A stretch of 64,000 bases of DNA from Nitzschia sp. pyKryTriq1 (taxonomy: Eukaryota; Bacillariophyta; Bacillariophyceae; Bacillariales; Bacillariaceae). This document shows, piece after piece, positions 7,968-19,797 of the stretch. The notes under the pieces are model-generated. The model was not told the origin of the DNA and searched no databases. It saw nothing but the letters and a program-made list of their open reading frames with translations. Position 1 is the stretch's first letter, and the number at the start of each line of letters is the position of its first letter. The DNA lies in the NCBI GenBank assembly GCA_956465555.1, contig OY101124.1:124001-188000 (forward strand). The letters run 5' to 3'. The position numbers and the translations under genes were made by a program.

Positions 7968-10900
7968 TCATCCGGTCTGACTTTTTCTCTTCTCCTTGGT
8001 TTCGTTGGCTATTTGAGTCAACAAAAACTCTTCCGACTGGTGAGTACACGCCGCCACCATATCTTGCACAATCGCCTGACCCTTGGCCTCCCATTCACTA
8101 CGATTGTCCATGGCATACGTCAAAAATTCATCACTAGAGGCACCAAAGACACGACATTCACGCAATTTGCTGGCCAGAGGGATAATGTAATTGTCATAGA
8201 ACCACAATTCGCCCTTGTACCAACTTTCGGCCGGGTTGACGGGACTCTTTCCGGCGCAGTACGAAGCATGCATTTCGGCAAAGAGACGCCGATTCCATTT
8301 TTGATACACATGCCAATGTTGCATGGTATGAGCCACATCGGCAGCTTGAATGATCTGTTCAATGACGACCGTAGCTTTGAGATCGAGATGATTGTCTGAG
8401 CTGATAGCAGAAGAGGTAGGAGGAGGCGAAGGAGGAGCCTGAACCGCCGCATCGCCGTCGTTATTATCGGTATAACTATCCACGCTCTCTGGAAACGCCT
8501 TGCGCCATCGTTCATTCCGAAGCTTGACGAGGTCGGGATCAAAAACATCGGTGGCCATGATGGAGTTGATGACCAATTGACGGAATCGGTGTAAATCTTG
8601 CTCATTCTCAAACAAGCAACGACGCAAGGTATCGAATTCCGAGTCCATCAAGAGTTCCCAAGCAAAATCAAAAGAGTTTTGTTCGGCAATTGATTTGCCT
8701 TCATACACTTCGGCAAGGGGGTGTTTCTCCTTGAGCATTTGGGCGTTGCTAATGCCAGGGTGGTCCACGTCGTGGATCAGCGCAGAAAAGAGACACGCAA
8801 AATGAGTCAATGGGTCAGACGTAATTCCGTAAGTGTAGTGGTGAAGCTTCGAAGCTAAATTGTCCAAGGAACTTCGGCGACATTGGACGTGCTCAGCGTT
8901 GACAACTCGTTTAAGCAACTTGTTGGCCGACATGGTCACGTGGCTAGAATAGAAGCAAGGATATGTTGGTGGGTGAGTAAGAAAAAAGAGAACAAGAGCG
9001 ACGTCATCATCACTTTCACCATGGACTTACCTCGCATGTTCAAAATTATGAAAAGGGTGATCGTTGTAGGCGCATGCAATAGTAGTAATGTAGTCTCTGA
9101 GTTGATTCTTGACCGCCTCATCCAAATCCTCCAACCCCGTTGACATGGAACCTCTCTTGACAAGTCGCCCCGGATCATAATGCGGCAACTGGATAGCTTC
9201 ACAATATTCATTGCGAGGATTTGAATTTATAATCAATGTGGGCGTTACACCAAGAGTGACAGAATCGGACATCAGCAACCGGCTGGAATCGTTTAGGTTC
9301 ATGCTTTTGCGATTGTACCGAGTGGCCAAAATGGTCTTGATTATTTTGGCAAGCATGTCAACATTCCAATCAATTAGACGTTGCAAATGAGGAGAGACGT
9401 CTAATGGATCCACCACATCATCAAACGATCTTCCACGAGGCCTTGGCGCACGTGTGTGAATATTGTCCAAGGGCTCTTCCGTTATATCTGAATGATCGTC
9501 ACTGTCCATGATCGACGTCGTGGACGTCATTGTGGGATTGCTTGCGCCCAAACTCTTGATGGATTCAGGCCGTCCTGATGGTTTCGTTCCAATGACCCAA
9601 TACGTTTGTACTAGCCCTTTGCCTTTGGCGTGTACCATATCTTTTCGAGGATGAATCCAATGGTTCTTGTTGGCCGTAATTAAGAGATCGGCCGTCTGTT
9701 GACTGCATTGAATTTGGTTGGGCAATCCGTTTGATTCCATGCGACTTGCAAAATTGACGGTATCTCCAAACAACTGAAAACGACTCTTTTGGCCCCGCAA
9801 CACACCTGCCGTGACAGGCCCACTGAGACATTCAAACGGAGAGGGAGAGAGAGAGAGAGCGAGAGCGAGAGACGGAGTTAGTTTCATGGCCCCATGAGTG
9901 AGTCAGTCGTCCGTTCTCCAGTACGGACTCTCACCTATGAATACCGACGCGAATCGAAAGATCTCCAGTGTCCGGCCCCAATTCCACTTCCAAACTTTGC
10001 ACCAAGGTTTGCATGGTCTTGACACAATCCCTGGCGAATTTGACCATTCGGAGAGCATGATCTTCTTGCGGTTGGGGCAGTCCCGTCACGGCCACGTAAC
10101 AATCTCCAATCGTCTCGACTTTAAAGACGGATCGTTGCGCCGCCACTCGATCAAATGCGGCGTAGATGGTTTCCAAAAGAATAAAGACTTGGGCTGGATC
10201 ACGAGCACTGCTCCAAGCCGTAAAACCCGCAATGTCCGCAAATAGAACAGATGTGTGGGGAAACAAATCGGCTATCGGTCGATTCACGTTGTTATTGGTG
10301 GTGGTGGTGGTGGTGGTGGTGGTTCGTTCTGACGAGGACAAGGCACCGATTCCTCCCTTTACATCTGGTTTTCGTGGACTTAGAATTTCCTCGTCCGAGA
10401 CATGTGGCATGGGTGATAATGATTGTTCCTTTTCCTTTTTGTTCTTGTTTTTGTTCTTCTTCTTGTCGACTGCTCCACCACCATTCACATCATGTTGTTT
10501 GGTTTGCTTGTTGTTGGCCTTGAAATTACTTTTTGCATCCTCTCCGAACAATCGATTCCGTACTGTTTCCGGAAATAAGCTAGCCACAATTTCATGCGTC
10601 TTGACGGCACTCTTCATGACTTTTTTCTGCCGTCGTTCCACCAAACAATCATAGGCTAAAAAGACCAATCCGCAAAACAAAAAGACTCCCACAATGCCTC
10701 CTGTAAACGCTGCTGGATGTCTTGTAGTTTGTTCCTCCTGCATTGCTTCTGTAGGAACCACATCCAGCATATACTGGCAATAGTCGGATTGAACTTGAAT
10801 TCCTTTTGTGCTTAATGGGACTTGGGACAGTGTTTCGATAATATCCAAAGAATAAGCCAAGTCGGTCAAGAGACCGGAGGGAATGGTGGCCACTCGCTGT

Positions 10901-12555
10901 AAAATGGGGGCACCTGTATTCTCGACCAAGACCACTTGATAGGCATATCGCTCCATAGACGTGCTGGCAGCAGTAGCATTATTATTGTTTCCTGGTTGAG
11001 GAGAAGAAGAAAGAGGACAAGTCTTCGTCAAAAGTACGACTATTCCTTGTGCCAATTCATCCAGCATGGAAACTTGTAAAAAGATATCCCAATCGATCAA
11101 TGCCATGACGACTCCAGCAGCAGCAGAAGCAGCAGCAGTAGTATTTTCGTCCGTGTTGTCATTCTCCTTGGCATCGATGGAGGATGGAATGGGAAAGTAC
11201 ATCATACTCTGGAGTCGTTGTGGTGGCATTGATATTGATGCATGATTAACAACATTTTCCGCACCAGAAGCAGCAGAAGAAGAGGTACCGTCGAATGCTG
11301 CTGTCGAAACTGGATCGTCTTGTCCCCAGTCAATCGATACTAGTAGATTTCCCAACACAACGTAGTAATATGGAAGTTGCATTTGCCGAGTCGTTGCCAT
11401 GAGTATTTCTTGGGAAAGATTGCTGCTGCTACTGCTGCTACTGCTGTCGGAGGATGTCGATAATTGCTGCTGTAACAAATCTTGATTGATCCAATCCGAA
11501 TTGAAAGGTGCATGTTGCCAAAGAGGTGCAATATAGTCAAGGTTAGTAGTAGTGGGAGTGATTTCGGTGGGTATCGACGCGGGATCAATTTTGACGGGCC
11601 TACTACTACTCGAAGTAATAATCCACGTATGTGCCATGGCACGACTATAACGTTCCCACTCGGTGCGATTGGAAGACGGTACCATGGGTGCCATACCGAA
11701 GAAACTGGTTTGAGTCGATCGTAGCCACAAGTCTGCCCGTTCGACAAATTGGGTGGTAATGGTCAGGTCGTTGTTGTTGTTGATTTCGTCGCCATTTTCA
11801 TTCGAATTGAAATATTGATGATATTGATATTGATATTGATATTGCCATTCTTCGAGTCCTGGAAGGAGTTGGTTGGAAAGACGATCTTGCCATTGTTGGA
11901 TCATATTTTGGGCCTGCTGTTCGTAGAGTAATTCCCATTGTTCGTCTTGATATTCCGTCAAGGATTGGTGCACCAACACACTCACCAACGAGGCGGCGAG
12001 AATAAAAATCACGAGTGTCACGCCTCGCAACAAACATAATTGTCGTGTTTCTCGTTGAGCAATTCGTAGCTTTTGACGCTTGCGTTCCAATTCCTTCTTT
12101 TCGGGAGAGTCGTCCTGTTCTAGAAGTTCCGACAGTATTAGATCGTCTTCGGAAAATTGTTTGGCGCCGAGTCCAGGGCGAGAAGAAGGAGGCTGCTGCA
12201 TCCTACCGGTCGCTGTACTTTGACCAACGTCAGCACCATCACCATCATCATGATCATCACCATCATCATGCTCATCATCGTCAGTGCTGTTGTTGCGACT
12301 ATGGACTGTGGACGGCACTTGCAATTCTCGTGGCGGAGGCAACGTCGGAACCCCTACACTGGTCACTGCGAAAGAACTGCTGGACATGCGAGATGATGTT
12401 GTCATGCCTGTACGAGAAAAGGCCGTCGACGGGTTTTCTCTGGAAGTACTGCTTGTAAAAAAGCCCGTCGAGTGAGACCAATCGCCTTGACTCCGTCGCG
12501 TGTGGCCCGTGGATTTGGGAAAGGGTTGGGAGGACGAGAGGGAGGAGCCAACCAT
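7968..12555 (-). CDS. Receptor-type class III nucleotide cyclase fused to PDEase_I phosphodiesterase (3 exons)
   Basis: Exons 12555-9935, 9822-9031 and 8943-7968 join in frame to 1462 residues. Both introns (112 and 87 bp) are GT-AG and rebuild conserved motifs across the junctions: RVGIHSGPVTAGV and HNFEHASHV. Order: disordered head; TM1 about 175-196; extracytosolic loop; TM2 about 619-640; cyclase domain about 765-935 with FADI (772-775) and KVETIGD (812-818); linker; PDE domain from about 1125 with HNFEH, HDVDHPG (1195-1201), ATDVF and AADVAHT. The Glu of KVET is the guanine-type residue of guanylyl cyclases, but the usual second determinant Cys is replaced by Gln (RFQLFGD), so cAMP versus cGMP is uncertain. 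One protein could both make and destroy the messenger. Such fusions are known from diatoms and other protists. Confidence 0.93.
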
Positions 12556-13577
12556 ATTGATACTCTAAATTGACTCTCTACTGTGGTTGTGTTGTTGGAT
12601 GATGGTAGGTCTATGGTTTGTTTGTTTGTTTGTTTTGGAAAGATGGAAGATATTTGTGTGATACAATAACTCCCATCACATCTCGTTTCTCGCTGATACA
12701 AGTTCTGAGAACTTCGTATCCTACGGTACCTACTACTGTACACGTACCGGTATGAGTAGTCTACCACGCATACAGTATCATACAATAATCTTCTGATTCC
12801 CGCCGCCTGCTTTCTGGCCAAAGGCCCAACAGACAATCTCGACACATGACTCACAGAAGTTGCATGAAGTTTTCAGTTGTGGCAGTACACTCTACATAGA
12901 CTAGATGATAGTAGATAGAGCACAGAATAGAGCCACGACTGTGCGGGAATTTCAATGCCACACTTCATTCTTAGCCGAAACAAGACGATGTTTGAATCCT
13001 ACGACTCCACACCCACTCGGGCACTGCCTTTTAATTAAAAAATATGCCCCCGAGGAAAGGCGGGGGGTGGGAGTTAGTGGCACCTTGGTGGCACCGTACT
13101 CGTACAGGTACTTGTACTGGTAGTCTACATACGACTACCGGTACAGACTGTACCAGGTACTGCAGAGTTTGAAGTTGTCGCGGAGCGAAATTTGAAATGC
13201 AGGTACGTCCGTCCGTCTATCATTCCGTCCGTCCTCGGACCGACACCCGACAGAAAATTTGAAATTCGCGGGTCTCAACGCTCGGAACGACTAAGACGAC
13301 TTCTTCTGAGAACAGAACAAAAAGCACAAGACAACAACAACAACAACAACAAGAACAACAAGAAACCAAAAGGCAACTTCGCTCGCCAAAGTCACAAAAC
13401 GCACCTATCTTGCTGTGCAACAGTATTGTACGAATTTTCATTGCTGTCTTACTGCATTTGCCGTCCAGACCTCCTCTTTTTCGAGTAATATATACAGTTC
13501 TACCAATCCCGGCCGGCATGAGATCACGCTTGTAGTACTGTAGTACATACGTACCAACAACACCAATATTTTCTAGT
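12556..13577. promoter_or_regulatory. Divergent promoter region, GTAC/CCGGTA-rich
   Basis: 1.02 kb between the cyclase/PDE gene and ATG9. It contains many GTAC and ACCGGTA elements (12720-12770 and 13090-13160) and an ACAACA run at 13330-13360. No gene is seen. Confidence 0.5.
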
Positions 13578-16500
13578 ATGAGCCACTACCATCGCCTTCC
13601 CGACATTGAAGAAGAAACGGATGCTTTGTGGGATCAACTGAACGATGAACAATCGCGAGAAGTGCAGCAGCACCAATCGCGATTCCAAGCGGCGGATCCT
13701 CGCAGTTCCCGGACGCACCGGTGGGTGATTTTGCAAAGCATGGTTTCCAACACACTGATACGTACCGGGGCCGCGGCGTCGTCCGCCTGGCAGGCGGCGC
13801 GGGAAGCGTGGCGGCATCATGATCCAACGAATTATTATCAACATCCACACCGACCACGTTCGACGGATTTGGATTTTGACGAGCAGTTTGGGATTCATGA
13901 TTTGCGACCCAACTCGTTATTTTCGCAGTTGGAAGAAGGGGAAGAGGAACACGGCGGGGGAGGAGGACATGGAAATCAGGGACAGAGACAACGACAGCGA
14001 CAGCGACAACGCGATGAACGACCGAATCCAGGGTATCCATTTGTAGTCTTGCAAGAGTATCCTTCGCGGCGCGCCATCCAACGAGAACAAGAGCACTGGG
14101 GCATCGTCGCCAACATGGATGTCTTTTTGCAGAATTTGTATCAATACTACTACCAACGAGGTTTGGTGCCCATGGTGTGTAAATTCTTGGTGGAATTCGT
14201 CTCGCTCATGTTCACGCTCTGGCTGTCCCGTATCTTGATGCAACGAGTCGACTGGCATCAGTTAGCAACGTGCAAAGACGAACACACCTGCAAGGCCAAC
14301 TGGTCCGACTACTACTACGACCAACAATCATCTTCCTTATCCCATCGATCGCTACTAGTGCAAGGATATACGATATTGTTTGTGGCATACGCATGGTTCT
14401 CTGTATGGACATTTTGGCAGTCTCTTCAGCAGGCCTGGAAGTGTCAATATATTATGCATGAAAAATTGGGCATTTCTAGACGAAAACTTCAAGGTGGCTC
14501 CGTCTCGTGGGATACCGTGGTCCAACAGTTGGTCCAAGCCCAAGACTCGGGAATTTATCGGACCGCATTGAGCCGTTTGGATCCTCTGATTATTGCGCAA
14601 CGCATTCTCCGAAAAGAGAATTTCGTATTGGCCTTTTTCAATCGAAAGTTGTTGGATATTCAAATCGGACAACGACAGTACTGGTGCCCGACGTTGGAAT
14701 GGAGTATTCATGTTTGTGTTTTGAATTTCATGTTCAATCATAAATATGAACTCCGGCCTGCCTTTGTGTTGGACTCTTCATCCTTGGAACGACGTTTGAT
14801 TGTCTGTGGGATCGTTCATGCGCTGCTCCTTCCCTTTTTGATCCTGTTCGTGTCCTTGCACTTTTTATTTCGCAATGTGTACGACTTCAAGACGTCCAAA
14901 CAATACATGGGGAATAAACAATGGTCGACCGTGGCGCAATGGACCTTTCGAGAATTCAATGAACTACCTCATGTCTTGGAACGACGATTGGAACCCAGCT
15001 ATGCCGCCTCGGAACAATACCTCAAGCTCTTTGGACAATCCGAGTGGTTGGCCGCCTTGGGTAAACTATTGGTCTTTTTGGGTGGAGCCGTAGGGGGTGT
15101 CTTGTTGGTACTGGGGGTCTTGAATGATGCCATCTTGCTGCATGTTCAACTCTGGGGCCGTAACTTGTTATGGTACGCGGGTATGGCGGGAATCGTCTAT
15201 TCCGTCGGAAAAGGATTGTTGCCCACCAAGGAAGCTCAGCCAAGTGTGACACGGAACCTCTTTGGCGATATGGATGCCGCTCTCAAAGCAGTATCTACGC
15301 ATACACACTACTATCCGGAACATTGGAAAGGGCGTGGCTGGGATCCCAAAGTCCATTCTCAATTCGGAATGATGTTTGATTCCAAGGTCAAATTGTTCTT
15401 GTGGGAATTGATTTCTCTCGTCTTGGCGCCCTACATCCTCGCCGCCAAATTATCCAAGTGTGCTCCAGCTATCTGTGAATTCTGTATGACCATCAAAGCC
15501 AAAGTACCAGGAGCTGGAGATGTTTGTGGATATTCGACGTTTGATTTTGATACCTTCAAGGATGAAGCGTGGGATGGAAAGACTTTGGGAAAATCCACGA
15601 TTCTTTCGGAAAGTACTACTAGGAGTCCACAGCATCAGCATCATGATCAAGAAGACCCAGCATCCATGTCCTTGACCGAATCCTTCATGCGTACTGGTAA
15701 TTTGGAAGAAGCCGCCCGCCAACATCCCAAACCCAAGGCTCGTGACGGCAAAATGGAGAAATCCTTCTTTGGTTTCCAAGCGGCTCATCCAAGTTGGAAA
15801 TGCAGTCCGTCTGGACAATCCTTGGTGGATCGAGTCGAAGAATATCGACAAGCAGAACTGGCGGCCATGTCTCGAGAACGCAATGTGTATATTGAAGCGG
15901 CAGCACGACAACTGGAAACCTTGGTCCAGATGGAACGAGAGGATGATCCTGGGGCGGCCATGGTGCTGGACCCCAAAACTCGATTCCAACAAGAACGATT
16001 ACGGGATTTTCACTACACAAATCATCATATGCCTAGGCCTACTAGTACTCGGGCCACAATGCCAACGGCCGACGATGCCGATGCAGGAACTCATCCTTCT
16101 CCTCGCTTTGGCCCCGTCCCACTGCCCAGCAGCAATACTTATCCCACTACCACAACTGCTACTGGTGCATCCAGCACGTTGGCGAACTCTTCCAACCTTC
16201 TCTTTGCCAACAATGTCGATGAAGCCGACCAAGGATCTTCCTCCTTGGTGCCAACATCGTCCTCTCAGACGACCTCGGTGGCCGGTATCGATCCTTCGAA
16301 TCACCATCATCCACAACTTGCCACTCTGTCCTCTTCGATTGCCACCAACGCTACTACTTTGACAACTCATACGACAGCGACGACGGCCAATAATCGAGAT
16401 GCACTGAGAGCCGGTTTGTCTACTGAATTGCGTCGTCTTTTGACCATGTCGACATTGGAATCTGGAGAGAGTGTTTTGGCGAGTCCTCCCTTGTTCTTGG

Positions 16501-16832
16501 GCGATCATGGTGCCGCTGATGGTGCCGCTGCTAGTAGTGCTAGTACTACTACGGCAACCTTGTTTCCCGATCGCGCCGCCGAACAACGCCAATACTATTG
16601 GTTGGAGCGATTTCACGAGCATTTGGTGGGCCAGCAGCAGCAGCAACAGCAACAGCAACAACAAGTAGAAGATGGGGCCACAAGAATGGCAGTCTCGACA
16701 CCCATGCCTGTTGGTGGTGGTAGCGACGATCCTATGATTTCTCGCTCCATGCCTGTCCCTGGAACCAATCCTACTACTAATGGTAGTAGTAGTAGTAGAA
16801 CTGACCATCAGCACAACAGCAATATAGTTTAA
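13578..16832 (+). CDS. ATG9: Autophagy protein ATG9 (lipid scramblase of phagophore seed vesicles)
   Basis: A single 1084-residue frame from ATG 13578. The conserved APG9 core is clear: LDPLIIAQRILRKENFVLA, the FREFNELPHVLERRL motif, YLKLF, HWKGRGWDPKVHSQF, FLWELISLVLAPYIL and the GDVCGYSTFDFDTF stretch, with hydrophobic segments in the family's order (about 200-220, 265-285, 410-435, 490-515, 530-550). ATG9 vesicles seed autophagosomes and the protein scrambles phospholipids between leaflets. The N-terminal 130 residues and the C-terminal 330 residues are low complexity and poorly conserved, including a Gln run near residue 1015. No intron is needed. Convergent with the next gene, 154 bp between stops. 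Confidence 0.95.
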   Translation: MSHYHRLPDIEEETDALWDQLNDEQSREVQQHQSRFQAADPRSSRTHRWVILQSMVSNTLIRTGAAASSAWQAAREAWRHHDPTNYYQHPHRPRSTDLDFDEQFGIHDLRPNSLFSQLEEGEEEHGGGGGHGNQGQRQRQRQRQRDERPNPGYPFVVLQEYPSRRAIQREQEHWGIVANMDVFLQNLYQYYYQRGLVPMVCKFLVEFVSLMFTLWLSRILMQRVDWHQLATCKDEHTCKANWSDYYYDQQSSSLSHRSLLVQGYTILFVAYAWFSVWTFWQSLQQAWKCQYIMHEKLGISRRKLQGGSVSWDTVVQQLVQAQDSGIYRTALSRLDPLIIAQRILRKENFVLAFFNRKLLDIQIGQRQYWCPTLEWSIHVCVLNFMFNHKYELRPAFVLDSSSLERRLIVCGIVHALLLPFLILFVSLHFLFRNVYDFKTSKQYMGNKQWSTVAQWTFREFNELPHVLERRLEPSYAASEQYLKLFGQSEWLAALGKLLVFLGGAVGGVLLVLGVLNDAILLHVQLWGRNLLWYAGMAGIVYSVGKGLLPTKEAQPSVTRNLFGDMDAALKAVSTHTHYYPEHWKGRGWDPKVHSQFGMMFDSKVKLFLWELISLVLAPYILAAKLSKCAPAICEFCMTIKAKVPGAGDVCGYSTFDFDTFKDEAWDGKTLGKSTILSESTTRSPQHQHHDQEDPASMSLTESFMRTGNLEEAARQHPKPKARDGKMEKSFFGFQAAHPSWKCSPSGQSLVDRVEEYRQAELAAMSRERNVYIEAAARQLETLVQMEREDDPGAAMVLDPKTRFQQERLRDFHYTNHHMPRPTSTRATMPTADDADAGTHPSPRFGPVPLPSSNTYPTTTTATGASSTLANSSNLLFANNVDEADQGSSSLVPTSSSQTTSVAGIDPSNHHHPQLATLSSSIATNATTLTTHTTATTANNRDALRAGLSTELRRLLTMSTLESGESVLASPPLFLGDHGAADGAAASSASTTTATLFPDRAAEQRQYYWLERFHEHLVGQQQQQQQQQQQVEDGATRMAVSTPMPVGGGSDDPMISRSMPVPGTNPTTNGSSSSRTDHQHNSNIV

Positions 16833-16986
16833 AAAAACATTTTATAAATTATATAACTTGAGAGAAGAGTCTACGATGCATTCAAAATATATCGTTGTAC
16901 GTGTAGATCTCCCAACAGGTTTTATGAAATACTGAAACAAACAAAAACAACGCCCACACTTTCTTTTTCCATGCAAAACTGGTGTT

Positions 16987-18327
16987 TCAATTCATTCTCT
17001 CACTCTCCCCCAATCCGGTTTCTGATCTATCCATGGTATTGTTGTTGTTGTTGCTGTTGCTGTTGTTGTTGTCGTCATCGTCATTAAAGCTGTTTGCTGT
17101 ATCTAGACATGCCAACATGCTCAACAAGTTCTCGTCTACTGACGAGATAGTATCAAAATCCGAAGAATAAGAATCTCTCCGTTCGGGACGTACCAAGACA
17201 CTATCACTGCTGCGTCGATGAAGCATCATGGGATGATGTTGATGATGATGTTGTTTTGATCGGATAAGTGGCAGTTCGCGATGCTGACTGACATCCAAAG
17301 AAGACGAAGATACACTCTTCTTATCAAGGGGTGTCTTTCCACGTCTCCTGGGATGTTTGGTTGATGCGGAGGAGGTCGTGAAGGGTGATTTCGCGGTGGA
17401 GGCGTGTTGTTGTTGTTGTTGATCCACCTGCTCCTCCTCATCTTTGCGAACAACTGCCTTTCTCCCCTCTCTCCCTTGGTCCGGCGAGGACGACATCGCG
17501 AAGGGTGGTGGCGGTAGAGGGGATGAAGTACGATTGGGTTTCCGAATACTACTGTTGTTGTCGCTCCCACCATGGAGCTGTTGTGAGGATGTTGGTTGGA
17601 GTGGTTGTTCCGGAGAGGCGGCAGATGTCCATCGACATGGACGATACTTGTTGGATGAATGCTGATGAAGATTATGATTCGTGATACTTTGATCCGAGAC
17701 ACTTGCGGACAAAACTGGCCGGCGATGATGGAGACGCGGCGTAATAGGAGTCGACTGGTGGGACAGAGGAAGAGTACGGGCGTTATCATCTACCAAAACG
17801 GGTACCAACTTGCCCATACTAATATCTCCCGACGACAAATCCAAAAGCTTATTCATGTGTTCTTGGAGTGGTGTTGTGGACATCATGTACATGTCCAAAA
17901 TCGAAGTGGGAGATTCTTCTTCATGCTGTTGTTGTCCTTGTTGCTGCAAGAGGTTGGGTACCGACAAAGATGCCCACTCAAACTTTTGCGTGCTGACCGT
18001 ATTGCCTGTATTCGTAGTGCGGGTAGTGGTACTGCGAGCAGTGTCAATGTCACCAATACTGATACTTTCATCATCAGTATTGGACGGCGTTGGAGATTCG
18101 CGAGGATTATGATGATGATGATGTTCAAAGGAACATAGTTTCATGAGAGACTCGCGGTTGTACGAAAACTTGGTAGACAAGGGGAGAGTGGTGCTTGGTG
18201 AGTAAAAATGAGCTTTGGAAGAAATCACATCATCAGCATCATGCTGATGCTCGTTTCTCTCCAGGCTCTTGGCGGAAGTGCGCTTGACCTTGAAGTACGG
18301 TTTCTTGTTGGTTTCCGAAGATGGCAT
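16987..18327 (-). CDS. Disordered Ser/His/Gln-rich protein with candidate eIF4E-binding motif
   Basis: 446 residues from ATG 18327. Almost the whole protein is low complexity (poly-His, poly-Gln, Ser- and Asn-rich tracts), with no membrane segment or enzymatic domain. One patch stands out: YNRESLM at 56-62 within FSYNRESLMKLCSF, which fits the canonical eIF4E-binding pattern Y-x4-L-hydrophobic used by eIF4G, 4E-BP and 4E-T proteins. Later short linear patches (FEWASLSVPNLL; DSYSSDFDTI; NLLSMLACLD) could be further interaction motifs. A translation-repressor/4E-T-like role is inference from this motif alone; the motif can occur by chance. Confidence 0.65.
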   Translation of the reverse strand: MPSSETNKKPYFKVKRTSAKSLERNEHQHDADDVISSKAHFYSPSTTLPLSTKFSYNRESLMKLCSFEHHHHHNPRESPTPSNTDDESISIGDIDTARSTTTRTTNTGNTVSTQKFEWASLSVPNLLQQQGQQQHEEESPTSILDMYMMSTTPLQEHMNKLLDLSSGDISMGKLVPVLVDDNARTLPLSHQSTPITPRLHHRRPVLSASVSDQSITNHNLHQHSSNKYRPCRWTSAASPEQPLQPTSSQQLHGGSDNNSSIRKPNRTSSPLPPPPFAMSSSPDQGREGRKAVVRKDEEEQVDQQQQQHASTAKSPFTTSSASTKHPRRRGKTPLDKKSVSSSSLDVSQHRELPLIRSKQHHHQHHPMMLHRRSSDSVLVRPERRDSYSSDFDTISSVDENLLSMLACLDTANSFNDDDDNNNSNSNNNNNTMDRSETGLGESERMN

Positions 18328-19797
18328 CTTGCTTTCAGCTTTCTACAGCTAGCCTAGACTGTACCGTCACAAGTAGTGTGCACTATATCAATATTGACAG
18401 GCAGTTGTCTAGATGTGCTGTGTTGTGTTTCGTTGTGATGAGTGAAAGATGACGATGAACATCTAAGACTTGGACTTGCGAAGTCAAATTAACAACGATA
18501 TTATACATGCAGAAAATGGCAGAAACAAGAACACGCCTCTCGCCCAAAAAAGTTTCAACGTCTGCTTCAAAACGTGGAGCACCCGTCCATCGAAGCATTT
18601 AGCCTACGCCCTTAGAAATTATCCGCCAAAGTTTACCCATGTGTCATTGTCAATAATCTTTCGGAGTGGCGCTCCCTTATTAGAGCCCCCATCAAGAATG
18701 TGGCGACCACATCATGCAACTCATAGATAATGTCATCCACGGTAACTCCGTAGCTACTACGGAATGGGTACTAGTGAAGTCCCGATTGTTGGTAGCGGCG
18801 CGTTAATTCCATAAATCTGAAGGAATCGTGTCACGAATCGGTATAAGCCCCTTATTGCAGGTTCGTCGGAAGCCGTCTCATTTGAAATTCGGCCAGGGCT
18901 TCTTTTTACTTAAGAGTGGCGTTCGCAAACAAACTGCATGCAATGTATGCATGTATGTGTATGATCGATGTTCCCGAGAAGAAGAAACTCCGTTATTATG
19001 CATGGAGTTTTACTACAGGTAGTAGCACTCGTACGAATAGCGCGCTACAACACAACGCAAAACAAGCAACCGGCGAGGCAGGGCATCATCATAACCGCTT
19101 CGCATTGCCGCACACACAAACAAAATGACGCACCCATAATGATGGGGTGTGTTGGGGGGGGGGGGTGCACGAGTCAAGGCGGTGCGTGAAATGCCAAGAC
19201 CATGCGTGGAGGAAATTGTGCAAGCACAAGGGAACCTCCCCGGATCAAAAAGTAGTTTAACAAATTTGGGTCAATGACCCAAAATACTTTGTTAAAAGTA
19301 TTAGAACAGTTACTACACAAGATCAAAGCCAATAGGCGAAGAGAGATGGGTACACAATGTGCGCGATTGTAGTGGAAAGGATCATGATGGGTCTAAAAAG
19401 CCAGCGAGTGGGCGTTGCGATTCCAAAACAAAACATCTGTTTTGGAGAGTTCGCATGGAACCCCGCGCGCCTGTCCGCCCATGAAATTGCAAGTCCTGCA
19501 GTCGTTCGATTGGCGCGCGCGGTCGCCTGGGGGTTGCTCCGTGCGCCATCGCCATCACCATGCATCAACCATCACCATCAAAATCGGATCGAGAATCATC
19601 AATCGAGAAGCGTCAGAAGCGAAAATTGCAATTTGCCGGCAAAAAGAGCACAAAAGACCGCACAACCCAAAGAACTTTTGCTCATCATTATTTATTATTT
19701 TGTATGTAATCTGTTTGTCGGTCATTTTATTGCATTGCGTTGCATTGCATTGCATTGCATTCTATTCCCATAGTCCCATACGAGTATCAGTATCAGC
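18328..19797. other. Long divergent intergenic region
   Basis: 1.47 kb without a recognisable gene. It contains a 13-base G run near 19154-19166, a hairpin at 19256-19296, GCGCGC-rich sequence near 19470-19530 and a TTGCA pentamer repeat (19733-19762) directly before the sideroflexin start. Confidence 0.5.
19256..19296. repeat. Hairpin with nested inverted repeats
   Basis: TTTAACAAA and TTTGTTAAA flank an inner TTTGGGTCA/TGACCCAAA inverted pair around a single central base, giving a two-step hairpin. It could be the relic of a miniature element or a factor site; no function can be assigned. Confidence 0.65.
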
